DNA of 5,099 bases from Chloroflexota bacterium (GTDB lineage Bacteria > Chloroflexota > Limnocylindria > QHBO01). The DNA lies in NCBI GenBank assembly GCA_013697395.1, contig JACCWY010000361.1:1-5099 (forward strand). Reading direction: 5' to 3'. The position numbers were made by a program, and so were the translations under genes. The notes below the pieces were generated by a model. It was given only the letters and a program-made list of their open reading frames with translations. It was not told where the DNA came from and ran no database searches. Shown in pieces: positions 1 through 5,007 of this stretch (position 1 is the first letter of the stretch; each line of letters begins with the position of its first letter).

Positions 1-2
1 CG

Positions 3-434
3 CAGACCGATCGCGGCATCGCAGCCATCAGCCGGGCCGACGCGCTCGAGGGGTTCCTCGAGCCGCTGCGGCGACGCTTCGCCGGAGCCGAGCCGGTGCC
101 GGCCGATCTCGATACCGCCTGGCTCGACGCTGCGCTCGACGGTGGTCCATTGCCCGCCGTCGACCTCGGCGGCCTGCCGCACTTCGACGTCCGAGTCTAC
201 GAAGCCGTGCGATCGGTGCCGCCCGGTAAGACGGTCACCTACGGCGAGATCGCAGCGCTCATCGGCTCACCGGGGGCCGCGCGGGCTGTCGGCGGGGCGA
301 TGTCGCGCTGCCCGCTATTCCCGGCCGTGCCCTGCCACCGCGTCGTCCGGGCGTCGGACGGCTGGTCGGGCTGGGGCGGCGACGATCGGCTGAAGCGGCG
401 ACTGTTGCGCGCGGAGTCCGCCAAAATCAGGTGA
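3..434 (+). CDS. ogt: Methylated-DNA--[protein]-cysteine S-methyltransferase, 5'-truncated
   Basis: The protein repairs O6-alkylguanine (and O4-alkylthymine) in DNA by moving the alkyl group irreversibly to its own cysteine. The frame is open from the window edge at base 3, so the N-terminus is missing. The visible start TDRGIAAISRADALEGFL is typical of the Ogt/Ada N-terminal domain, so the GTG at 96 is not the true start. The C-terminal domain follows: RVYEAVRSVPPGKTVTYGEIA (helix and binding-pocket Tyr), AARAVGGAM with the arginine-finger Arg of the DNA-binding helix, then the active-site PCHRVV with the nucleophilic Cys at bases 333-335, and LLRAES with the expected Glu. Having PCHR rather than PWHR argues against an alkyltransferase-like (ATL) protein. 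One oddity: the family's Asn-Pro before the active site reads Cys-Pro here (Cys at 309-311). The TGA stop lies inside a repeat copy. It converges with clpP. Family assignment is firm; ogt rather than another paralogue is inference. Confidence 0.93.
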   Translation, partial: QTDRGIAAISRADALEGFLEPLRRRFAGAEPVPADLDTAWLDAALDGGPLPAVDLGGLPHFDVRVYEAVRSVPPGKTVTYGEIAALIGSPGAARAVGGAMSRCPLFPAVPCHRVVRASDGWSGWGGDDRLKRRLLRAESAKIR

Positions 435-620
435 CCGCCGCGTTATGAGGCATCGCGGCGGCGTCGCTCCGGCGTTGAGCCGTGTTTCCCGGCAGATTCA
501 GGTCACAGCCGCGGTGTGAGCCGTCGTGGCGTCCGTTGAGGCCCTCATGCGGCTGCTGTCTGAATCTGACGGCGCACCGAGCTGATTGGACGGTTACCGC
601 GGCTGTTGCCTGAATCTGAC
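422..620. repeat. Four-copy intergenic repeat cluster, two copies on each strand
   Basis: The core CAGATTCAGGTCACAGCCGC recurs four times. Copy 1 (422-459, +) and copy 2 (493-530, +) align without gaps at an offset of 71 nt, sharing TCAGGT-AC-GCCGCG-T-TGAG-C-TCG-GGCG with scattered substitutions. Copy 3 (543-570) and copy 4 (593-620) lie on the - strand and share GGCTG-TG-CTGAATCTGACG. Copy 2 (493-515) against the reverse complement of copy 4 (596-618) matches at 21 of 23 bases. Copy 1 overlaps the last codons and stop of ogt. The cluster fills most of the spacer between convergent ogt and clpP, where REP-like elements and bidirectional terminators often sit. I do not recognise the family. 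No coding frame in this spacer looks real. Confidence 0.8.
493..568. repeat. Long imperfect palindrome formed by repeat copies 2 and 3
   Basis: CAGATTCAG (493-501) pairs exactly with CTGAATCTG (560-568), CAGCCGC (506-512) with GCGGCTG (549-555), and TGAG (517-520) with CTCA (544-547), giving 9 + 7 + 4 base pairs separated by short internal loops. The structure works in RNA from either strand. It could help terminate ogt and clpP transcripts or stabilise their 3' ends. There is no T-rich tract, so it is not a classical intrinsic terminator. Confidence 0.6.
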
Positions 621-626
621 GAGACT

Positions 627-656
627 CCGCGGTCCGCGGCGTGAGGAACCCTCCAC
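627..656 (-). terminator. Possible hairpin terminator just downstream of clpP
   Basis: Directly after the clpP stop, bases 641-646 (GTGAGG) pair with 650-656 (CCTCCAC) with one bulged C and a three-base loop. A second hairpin, CCGCG/CGCGG with loop GTC, covers 627-639. Position and stacking suggest a role in ending the clpP transcript, but no U tract follows, so this is a structural candidate only. Confidence 0.3.
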
Positions 657-659
657 GGC

Positions 660-1325
660 TTACTTCTTCGCCTTGTCCGCCTCGGCAGCCTCATCGGCGG
701 TCGGGACAGTGCCCCCGGCGGCCTGGGTCATGCTGATGAGCGACTCGCTGTTGCCGTGGAAGACCTCGTCGATGAGGCCGTAGGCCTTCGCCTCCTCGGG
801 GCTCATGAAGTAGTCGCGGTCCGAGTCGGTCTTGACCTTCTCGGTCGTCTGGCCGGTGTGCTCGGCAAGGATCTCGAGCAGGCGAGTCACCAGGTGCAGG
901 TTCTCGCGCATCTGAATCTCGACGTCCGGCGTATTGCCACGGAAGCCCGACGAGCCCTGGTGGATCATGATCCGGCTGTTCGGCAGCGCGTAGCGCTTGC
1001 CGGTCGCTCCCGCCGCCAGGAGGACGGCGCCCATCGAGGCGGCCTGGCCGATGCAGATCGTGCTGACCGGGGCCCGCAGGTACTGCATGGTGTCGTAGAT
1101 GGCGAGGCCGCTCGTCACCACCCCGCCCGGCGAGTTGATGTAGAGCTGAATGTCCTTCTCCGGGTCCTCGCTCTCGAGGAACAGCAGCTGGGCGATGATC
1201 AGGTTGGCGACGTTGTCCTCGACCGCGTCACCCAGGAAGATGATTCGGTCCTTGAGGAGGCGGCTGTAGATGTCGAACGCGCGCTCGCCGCGGGCGCTCG
1301 ACTCGATGACCATCGGGACGAGCAT
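660..1325 (-). CDS. clpP: ATP-dependent Clp protease proteolytic subunit ClpP
   Basis: ClpP is the cytosolic serine peptidase that assembles as a 14-mer barrel and degrades proteins unfolded by a Clp ATPase such as ClpX or ClpC. The 221-residue protein carries the complete catalytic triad: Ser97 in GQAASMGA, His122 in MIHQ and Asp171 in DSDRDYF. It also has the N-terminal signature RGERAFDIYSRLLKDRIIFLG and the oxyanion-loop motif SPGG at about 65-68. Length is usual for the family, with a short Ala/Glu/Lys-rich C-terminal tail after about residue 200. The ATG at 1325 is preceded by AAGGAG (1338-1343) 12 nt upstream, inside the end of tig. The next Met (residue 5) would be further still, so the first ATG is preferred. 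Three bases separate it from the tig stop, implying co-transcription and perhaps translational coupling. clpX does not follow. Identity is secure. Confidence 0.98.
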   Translation of the reverse strand: MLVPMVIESSARGERAFDIYSRLLKDRIIFLGDAVEDNVANLIIAQLLFLESEDPEKDIQLYINSPGGVVTSGLAIYDTMQYLRAPVSTICIGQAASMGAVLLAAGATGKRYALPNSRIMIHQGSSGFRGNTPDVEIQMRENLHLVTRLLEILAEHTGQTTEKVKTDSDRDYFMSPEEAKAYGLIDEVFHGNSESLISMTQAAGGTVPTADEAAEADKAKK

Positions 1326-1328
1326 CGG

Positions 1329-2684
1329 TTATTCGGGCTCCTTGGCTGGCTCGGTGGCGTCGGTGGGTGCTGGCGTCTCCGCGGCCCCATCGGCTCCGAC
1401 GGCGCGGTCGATGAGGGTGTCGACCAGTGTACGGTTGCGGATCGTCATGCGCAGGTAGCTGTGCCCGCGTCGTGAGGTGAGGTACTCGCGCAGCTTGGCG
1501 TCGTCGTCGTAGCGGGCCAGCTGCTGGGCGATCTCCGCCTCGATCTGCTCGTCGGTGGCGTCGATCCCCTCCTTCTCGGCGATGGCCGATAGCACGAGCA
1601 AGGTCTTGACGCGGCGGGTGGCCGGCTCGCGCAGCTCGTTCGTCAGCTCCTCGGGCGACTGCTTCGCCAGCGCCAGGTACTGGTCCATCCCGATCCGCTG
1701 CTGGGCGAGCCGCGTCCGCAGCTCGTCACGCATGATCTCGACCTCGTTGGCGACCATCACCTCTGGCAGCTCGACGCTGGCATTCGTGCTGGCGAAGTCG
1801 ATGATCCGGTCGCCGAACGAGTGGCGCGCATCGGCCTCCGCACGCTTCGTCAGCGCGTCGCGGATCTCGGCGCGCAGCTCGTCGAGCGTTTCCACGTCCC
1901 CGACGCTCGCTGCGAACTCGTCGGTGAGGTCCGGCAGCAGCTTCTCGCGCAGGTCGAGCAGCTCCACCTCGAAGTGCGCCTCCTTGCCCCGCAGATCCTC
2001 GACGCGATAGTCGTCGGGGAAGGTGGTGTCGAAGCCCTTGGTGCCGCCGATGTCGAGCCCGACGAGGTGATCCTCCCAGCCGGCGACCATGCGGTTCTCG
2101 CCGATGACGAGCGGCATCCGATCCGCAGACCCGCCCTCGAACGGGTCGCCGTCGATGCTGCCGACGAACTTGACACTGGCGATGTCGCCCTCCTGCGCGC
2201 CACGCCCGTCGACCGGGCGGAGCGTGGCCTGCTGGTCGCGAAGCTCGCCGATGACCTGCGCCACCTGCTCGTCGGTGACCTCGGGGGTCTCCAGGCGGAA
2301 CGGGTAGTCGGCATACGCGCCCAGCTCGACGTCGGGCCGCACCGGCACCGTGGCGGTGAAGGTGACCGCCTGGCCCTCGGCCACCGTCGCCGGATCGATG
2401 TCGACCTCGGGCTGGTCGATCGGGACGACGTTCGACTGGTCCAGCGCACGGTCGTAGGACTGGCTGACGAGGTGGTCGATCGCCTCGGCAACGACCGACC
2501 CACGGCCGACGAACCGGTCGATCACGTGGCGCGGCGCCTTGCCCGGCCGGAAGCCGGGCACGCGGGTCCGCTCCGCGACGTGCCGGTAGGCAGTCGCGAA
2601 GTGCTGATCGACCTCGGCGGGCGGGACCTCGATCTCGAGGACCATCTTCGACCCCGCCTCGGGTCGCGTCGAAACGGTGACCAA
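1329..2684 (-). CDS. tig: Trigger factor, ribosome-associated chaperone and peptidyl-prolyl isomerase
   Basis: Trigger factor docks at the ribosomal exit tunnel and shields nascent chains. The 451-residue protein has the usual three domains. The N-terminal ribosome-binding domain (about 1-115) carries the docking loop GFRPGKAP at 44-51. The FKBP-type isomerase domain (about 160-245) includes EGDIASVKFVGSIDG and PLVIG..RMVAGWEDHLVG. The C-terminal helical chaperone arms follow (about 250-430), ending in an acidic Pro/Ala/Glu tail. I choose the TTG at 2684: it has AGGAG (2690-2694) five bases upstream and keeps the first beta strand (VTVSTRPEAGSK) that family members have. The ATG at 2645 would delete that strand. 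The frame stays open upstream to 2969, but that runs through the tRNA-Leu gene. It is followed after three bases by clpP. Identity is secure; the start is well supported but not certain. Confidence 0.96.
   Translation of the reverse strand: MVTVSTRPEAGSKMVLEIEVPPAEVDQHFATAYRHVAERTRVPGFRPGKAPRHVIDRFVGRGSVVAEAIDHLVSQSYDRALDQSNVVPIDQPEVDIDPATVAEGQAVTFTATVPVRPDVELGAYADYPFRLETPEVTDEQVAQVIGELRDQQATLRPVDGRGAQEGDIASVKFVGSIDGDPFEGGSADRMPLVIGENRMVAGWEDHLVGLDIGGTKGFDTTFPDDYRVEDLRGKEAHFEVELLDLREKLLPDLTDEFAASVGDVETLDELRAEIRDALTKRAEADARHSFGDRIIDFASTNASVELPEVMVANEVEIMRDELRTRLAQQRIGMDQYLALAKQSPEELTNELREPATRRVKTLLVLSAIAEKEGIDATDEQIEAEIAQQLARYDDDAKLREYLTSRRGHSYLRMTIRNRTLVDTLIDRAVGADGAAETPAPTDATEPAKEPE
1338..1343 (-). 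promoter_or_regulatory. Ribosome binding site of clpP within the tig 3' end
   Basis: AAGGAG on the - strand lies inside the last codons of tig with a 12-nt spacer to the clpP ATG. The spacer is longer than optimal, so ribosomes ending tig translation may also feed clpP initiation. Confidence 0.6.
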
Positions 2685-2689
2685 ATCGG

Positions 2690-2694
2690 CTCCT
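2690..2694 (-). promoter_or_regulatory. Ribosome binding site that fixes the TTG start of tig
   Basis: AGGAG on the - strand sits five bases before TTG (2682-2684) and within the 29-nt gap between the tRNA-Leu 3' end and tig. No ATG or GTG in frame has a comparable site, so this decides the start. Confidence 0.75.
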
Positions 2695-2713
2695 GCGGTT
2701 ACGGCGAGCGGCG

Positions 2714-2797
2714 TGGTGGGCGAGGCGAGATTCGAACTCGCACGTCTTGCGACACCGGCTCCTAAGGCCGGCGCGTCTGCCGTTCCGCCACTCGCCC
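2714..2797 (-). tRNA. tRNA-Leu (anticodon UAG), CCA encoded
   Basis: The 84-nt gene folds into a class II cloverleaf. The acceptor stem GGGCGAG/CTCGCCC (2791-2797 with 2718-2724) is followed by discriminator A and encoded CCA (2714-2716). The D-arm is GCG/CGC. The anticodon stem CCGGC/GCCGG encloses loop CTTAGGA with anticodon TAG (2762-2764 on the opposite strand). The long variable arm TGTC-GCAA-GACG is typical of tRNA-Leu, and the T-arm is GCGAG-TTCGAAT-CTCGC. It decodes CUA and, by wobble, other CUN codons. Only 29 nt separate it from the tig start on the same strand, so tRNA and operon mRNA are probably one primary transcript cut at the tRNA 3' end. Confidence 0.97.
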
Positions 2798-2835
2798 GGA
2801 TCGGTTCTGGATCGTCTGCCGGCAGTTCGGCGCTG

Positions 2836-2841
2836 AGTCTA
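2836..2841 (-). promoter_or_regulatory. Weak candidate -10 box for the tRNA-Leu/tig/clpP transcript
   Basis: TAGACT on the - strand would place transcription start near 2829, about 30 nt before the tRNA. The hexamer expected 17 bp upstream (ACGCGC) does not resemble a -35 element, so this is only a weak candidate. Confidence 0.25.
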
Positions 2842-2887
2842 CCAATGGACCGATGCGAGCGCGTCGCGGCACGGCCGCGTTGGTCCG

Positions 2888-3046
2888 CCGCCGCTGAGCG
2901 GCGCCAACCGGGCCGCAGGGTGTCAGTGCCCGGCGACCGGACCGTTCCGGTTGAGATTCCGCCGCTCATCGGCGACCTTCGCGCCCAGACTGTCCTGGGA
3001 GGGTACCGTCGGAGAGGCTGGTCGGCTTGGCGCCGCTCAGCAGCGG
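2888..3046. repeat. Inverted repeat pair, 19/20 match, with self-complementary arms
   Basis: GCTGAGCGGCGCCAA (2893-2907) occurs exactly inverted at 3027-3041. Extending to 2888-2907 against 3027-3046 gives 19 of 20 matches. Each arm is also a hairpin by itself: CGCCGC-TGA-GCGGCG at 2889-2903 and CCGCT-CAGC-AGCGG at 3033-3046, the latter followed by TTTC. The arms enclose about 119 nt with no gene. They could be paired terminators, or ends of a very small non-coding element; no target-site duplication is evident. Confidence 0.6.
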
Positions 3047-3062
3047 TTTCGAGCCGGTTCAG

Positions 3063-3746
3063 TCAGCCCACGCGGTCGCGGCGCGAGCTCATGCCGGAAT
3101 AGTCCTCGGCCGCTGCGGCCTGCGCCCGCTCGCCGGAAGAGCGCGTGACGTCGTCCTTCGCGTGCCTCGCGTCCGGCTGCGCGGCGCCGCCGACCGTGCC
3201 GGCTGCGTCGAGCGGCGCGATCCCGGACGGTGGCTCGCCCGACAGGAATCGCTCGACGACCTTGCGTGCCAGGGCGGCCGTGACGATGGCCGCGCCGGCC
3301 TCGAACGCCGTCCAGGCGGCGCGTCCCGGGCCGGGCGGGCCCTCGGCAATCTGCTTCGCCAGCTTCTTGTTGATCTTGCCGTGCTTCTTCGGATTGTGCC
3401 GCCAGCGCACGAGCTCCTCCGAGAGGGTCTGGCGGGCCTCGGCGGCACGCGGTCCGACGGCGCCGGCCATGTGGTCGACCCAGGACTGCATCGGCTTCGG
3501 CAGCGCGTCGTACGCCTTCTCCGGCTCGGAACGGAAGATCCGCCGGCGCAGCACCTTCGCGACACGGACCGGCCCACCGGCCACCAGGAAGAGCGCGCCG
3601 GCACCGAGGCCGACGACGAGTGCCGGATTCTCCCGGAATCGCTTCTTCAGGTCCAGCGCGTCGCGCAGCTGATCGGACGTGCGCTCCAGCTCCGTGCGCT
3701 GGCGGTCGATGGCTAGCCGCGTCTCAGCAAGCGGTTCTTCGCCCAC
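3063..3746 (-). CDS. Membrane-associated protein of unknown function, downstream partner of the holin-like gene
   Basis: I do not recognise a named family with confidence. The 227-residue protein begins with a charged helix (about 7-38, AIDRQRTELERTSDQLRDAL), recalling short DUF3618-type segments. A hydrophobic stretch at about 41-59 (PALVVGLGAGALFLVAGG) is likely a membrane span, followed by a basic patch (KVLRRRIFR). A Lys/Arg-rich middle (about 115-132) precedes a second weakly hydrophobic helix at about 143-168, and the end is Ala-rich and polar. The GTG at 3746 is chosen because AAGGAGG (3754-3760) lies exactly seven bases upstream. This start is inside the preceding gene, overlapping its end by 34 nt, so the two are co-transcribed and probably coupled. 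Continuing the frame upstream only yields antisense of other genes. A role in the envelope with the holin-like protein is inference. Confidence 0.8.
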   Translation of the reverse strand: MGEEPLAETRLAIDRQRTELERTSDQLRDALDLKKRFRENPALVVGLGAGALFLVAGGPVRVAKVLRRRIFRSEPEKAYDALPKPMQSWVDHMAGAVGPRAAEARQTLSEELVRWRHNPKKHGKINKKLAKQIAEGPPGPGRAAWTAFEAGAAIVTAALARKVVERFLSGEPPSGIAPLDAAGTVGGAAQPDARHAKDDVTRSSGERAQAAAAEDYSGMSSRRDRVG

Positions 3747-4120
3747 TCGACATCCTCCTTGACCGCAGCGATCGTCTCTTCCGGGGTGAATTTCGTGCTC
3801 GTGACCTTCTTGATTCCGCGCCATGCCAGGAGCCCGGCGACGGCCGCCATGAGGACGAGCAGGATGAGCGCCACCCACCACAGGCCGAGGACGACGAGGA
3901 CCGCCATCACGAACCCGATGAGCGCGATGAAGAACAGCAGCCCCAGCGCCGCCGCGATGGCGAGCTGCAGGACTCCGCCCTTGAGCTGACCGAGGTTGCG
4001 CGCCATCTCCTGCCGGCCGCGCTGGACTTCCAGCTTTGCCAGCGTGACACCGCCGGACACGAGACGCTTCACGAGCGTGAACGCGTTCTCGCGACGGCGC
4101 GAGGTGTCGCCTGTGGTCAT
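3713..4120 (-). CDS. Holin-X / DUF1469-like two-helix membrane protein
   Basis: This 135-residue protein resembles the family named putative actinobacterial Holin-X (holin superfamily III, Phage_holin_3_6). Despite the name, members are mostly chromosomal membrane proteins without proven lytic function. It has an amphipathic N-terminal helix (about 14-47, FTLVKRLVSGGVTLAKLEVQ), two adjacent hydrophobic spans (about 50-75 and 77-99) forming a hairpin, and a conserved-looking cytosolic tail FTPEETIAAVKEDVEWAKNR (111-130). The ATG at 4120 has GGAGGT (4124-4129) directly upstream. It is the first gene of a two-gene operon whose second gene starts within its 3' end. There are no phage genes nearby, so a chromosomal envelope role is more likely than lysis. 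The family call rests on recognised pattern, not on a search. Confidence 0.82.
   Translation of the reverse strand: MTTGDTSRRRENAFTLVKRLVSGGVTLAKLEVQRGRQEMARNLGQLKGGVLQLAIAAALGLLFFIALIGFVMAVLVVLGLWWVALILLVLMAAVAGLLAWRGIKKVTSTKFTPEETIAAVKEDVEWAKNRLLRRG
3754..3760 (-). promoter_or_regulatory. Ribosome binding site that fixes the GTG start at 3746
   Basis: A perfect AAGGAGG on the - strand with a 7-nt spacer to GTG, located inside the coding region of the holin-like gene. It resolves the start of an otherwise very long open frame. Confidence 0.8.
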
Positions 4121-4180
4121 TGCACCTCCGTGGACGGGTGGGGCCGAACGGGCGCCGGGCAGGCCGACACACGACGCACG

Positions 4181-4209
4181 ATTCTAGCAACGAGCACATC
4201 GGGTGCCAC
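4181..4209 (-). promoter_or_regulatory. Promoter of the holin-like operon (extended -10)
   Basis: On the - strand, TAGAAT (4181-4186) is a 5/6 match to the -10 consensus and is preceded by TGC, an extended -10 motif. GTGGCA (4204-4209) lies 17 bp upstream and matches TTGACA at four of six. Transcription would begin near 4174, giving a leader of about 54 nt before the ATG at 4120. Confidence 0.6.
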
Positions 4210-4231
4210 CGCGCGCATTCGGAAGGTCCGC

Positions 4232-4237
4232 TATCCT
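4232..4237 (+). promoter_or_regulatory. Candidate -10 box giving a leaderless DUF3105 mRNA
   Basis: TATCCT fits the TANNNT pattern and ends eight bases before the GTG at 4246, so transcription would start at or within about two bases of the start codon. No Shine-Dalgarno sequence lies at a normal distance (GGAAGG at 4221-4226 is 19 nt away). No good -35 is visible. Leaderless initiation is inference. Confidence 0.4.
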
Positions 4238-4245
4238 TCGCCGCC

Positions 4246-4932
4246 GTGAGCAAGCGACGACGCACGTCCGGCATCCAGCGCCGCGAGCGCGCCAGCAGCG
4301 AGGCACTCAACCGTCGCATCGATGCCGGCGCCGCGGCCGGCGGCGCCTCCCTTCCCGATTGGCGCCTTCTCGCCATCGGCGGCGTGCTGCTGGTCGGCGT
4401 GATCCTGATCGCGTTGGTCGTCGTCATGGGTAGCACGCCCGATCCGAACGCCGGCACCCAGCAGCCCAACGACGGCGGTGGCCACGTGGACGATGGCATG
4501 ACCTGCCGGGCCGCGCAGGCGCCGTGCGGCGCCGATCCGTACTCCTCGCTGCCGGCGACGTCGGGTCCGCACTGGGGTACGCCGGCCGCCTGGGGCGCGT
4601 ACTCGACCCCACAGAACGAGTCGCAGCTGCTCCACAACCTGGAGCACGGTGGCATCGTCATCTGGTACGACCCCAAGGCGCTGACCGAGGCCCAGGTCGA
4701 CGAGCTCGCCTCGTACGTCGACGGCCAGGTCGCGACGGGCATTGGTGGGCGGTTCAAGTTCATCCTCAGCCCGTGGAGCGGCGACGAGGAACTGGGCGGC
4801 GTCATCGCGCTCACGGCGTGGCGCCACCTGCTGGTCCTCGACACCTTCGACATGGATGCCGTGCGTGGATTTGCCGACGCCAACTACGTGCGTTACGCGC
4901 CTGAGCCGAACGGCGGTCCGGCACCCGCATAG
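4246..4932 (+). CDS. DUF3105 domain protein, single-pass membrane anchored
   Basis: The family's function is unknown. The 228-residue protein has a basic cytosolic N-terminus (SKRRRTSGIQRRER), a membrane span at about 40-61 (LLAIGGVLLVGVILIALVVV), a Pro/Gly-rich linker, and an exported DUF3105 domain from about 85 to 220. Motifs supporting the family are SGPHWGTPAAWGAYS (His109), HNLEHGGIVIWYDP (His130, His134) and the near-end WRHLLVLDTFD. Cys87 and Cys94 could form a disulfide outside the cell. The clustered histidines suggest metal binding, which is inference. The GTG at 4246 is preferred: the upstream continuation to 4120 crosses both divergent promoters and is not protein-like. It is divergent from the holin-like operon and followed 40 nt later by the tRNA-Lys gene. 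Confidence 0.88.
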   Translation: MSKRRRTSGIQRRERASSEALNRRIDAGAAAGGASLPDWRLLAIGGVLLVGVILIALVVVMGSTPDPNAGTQQPNDGGGHVDDGMTCRAAQAPCGADPYSSLPATSGPHWGTPAAWGAYSTPQNESQLLHNLEHGGIVIWYDPKALTEAQVDELASYVDGQVATGIGGRFKFILSPWSGDEELGGVIALTAWRHLLVLDTFDMDAVRGFADANYVRYAPEPNGGPAPA

Positions 4933-4937
4933 CGCGG

Positions 4938-4966
4938 TTGACCCATCACGGCGCCTGCGGCATCAT
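4938..4966 (+). promoter_or_regulatory. Promoter of the tRNA-Lys gene
   Basis: TTGACC (4938-4943, 5/6 to TTGACA) and CATCAT (4961-4966, 4/6 to TATAAT) are separated by exactly 17 bp. The predicted start, near 4973, coincides with the first nucleotide of the tRNA. The element begins five bases after the DUF3105 stop, so the tRNA need not depend on that gene's transcript. Confidence 0.55.
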
Positions 4967-4972
4967 CTCGAG

Positions 4973-5007
4973 GGGCGCCTAGCTCAACGGCAGAGCAAGT
5001 GACTCTT
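4973..5007 (+). tRNA. tRNA-Lys (anticodon CUU), 5' exon of an interrupted gene
   Basis: The 5' half is a clean tRNA: acceptor strand GGGCGCC (4973-4979), TA at positions 8-9, D-arm GCTC-AACGGCA-GAGC (4982-4996) with the conserved GG in the loop, A26, anticodon strand AGTGA (4998-5002), then C32, T33 and anticodon CTT (5005-5007). The loop would complete as CTCTTAA, as in ordinary bacterial tRNA-Lys. The expected partner strand TCACT, the variable loop, a TTCGA T-loop and the closing GGCGCCC are all absent in the remaining 92 bases. The two As at 5008-5009 may belong to exon or insert. An intron in the anticodon loop explains this best; a broken tRNA remnant or an element insertion is the alternative. 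Confidence 0.75.

Larger units (their letters stand above)
2798..3062. other. Gene-free stretch with several hairpins
   Basis: This 265-nt gap lies between the tRNA-Leu promoter side and the end of the membrane operon on the - strand. Open frames cross it, but none has a ribosome site or recognisable product. It holds the inverted repeat 2888-2907/3027-3046, a perfect 6-bp hairpin with tetraloop CCGT at 2936-2951 (ACCGGA/TCCGGT), and a 5-bp hairpin CCCAG/CTGGG at 2984-2999. It must carry the end of the 3063 operon and the promoter for tRNA-Leu. I see no other RNA gene. Confidence 0.6.

Noticed and set aside
422..620. CRISPR array
   Set aside because: Only four degenerate copies in mixed orientation with irregular spacing and no cas genes; a CRISPR needs same-strand, near-identical repeats.
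756..1475. 239-codon + strand open frame opposite clpP and the tig end
   Set aside because: Antisense shadow rich in Arg, Val and Leu, with no recognisable domain, opposite the catalytic region of clpP.
1821..2765. 314-codon + strand open frame opposite tig
   Set aside because: It is a shadow produced by high GC codon bias on the antisense strand of a secure gene; no family resemblance and it ends inside the tRNA-Leu gene.
2685..2969. N-terminal extension of trigger factor by 95 residues from an ATG at 2969
   Set aside because: The extension reads through the tRNA-Leu gene, is Arg/Ser/Ala-rich non-protein-like sequence, and the TTG at 2684 has a proper ribosome site and family-like N-terminus.
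3063..4120. Prophage lysis cassette, based on the holin-like protein
   Set aside because: No endolysin, spanin or other phage genes are present, and this holin-X/DUF1469-type family is common on chromosomes without phage context.
4120..4245. Upstream extension of the DUF3105 protein from an ATG at 4120
   Set aside because: It would cross both divergent promoters and overlap the leader of the opposite operon, and the added residues do not resemble family members.
3747..4883. Very long - strand open frame continuing upstream of the 227-residue protein
   Set aside because: It is antisense to the DUF3105 gene and out of frame with the holin-like gene; the GTG at 3746 with AAGGAGG is the real start.
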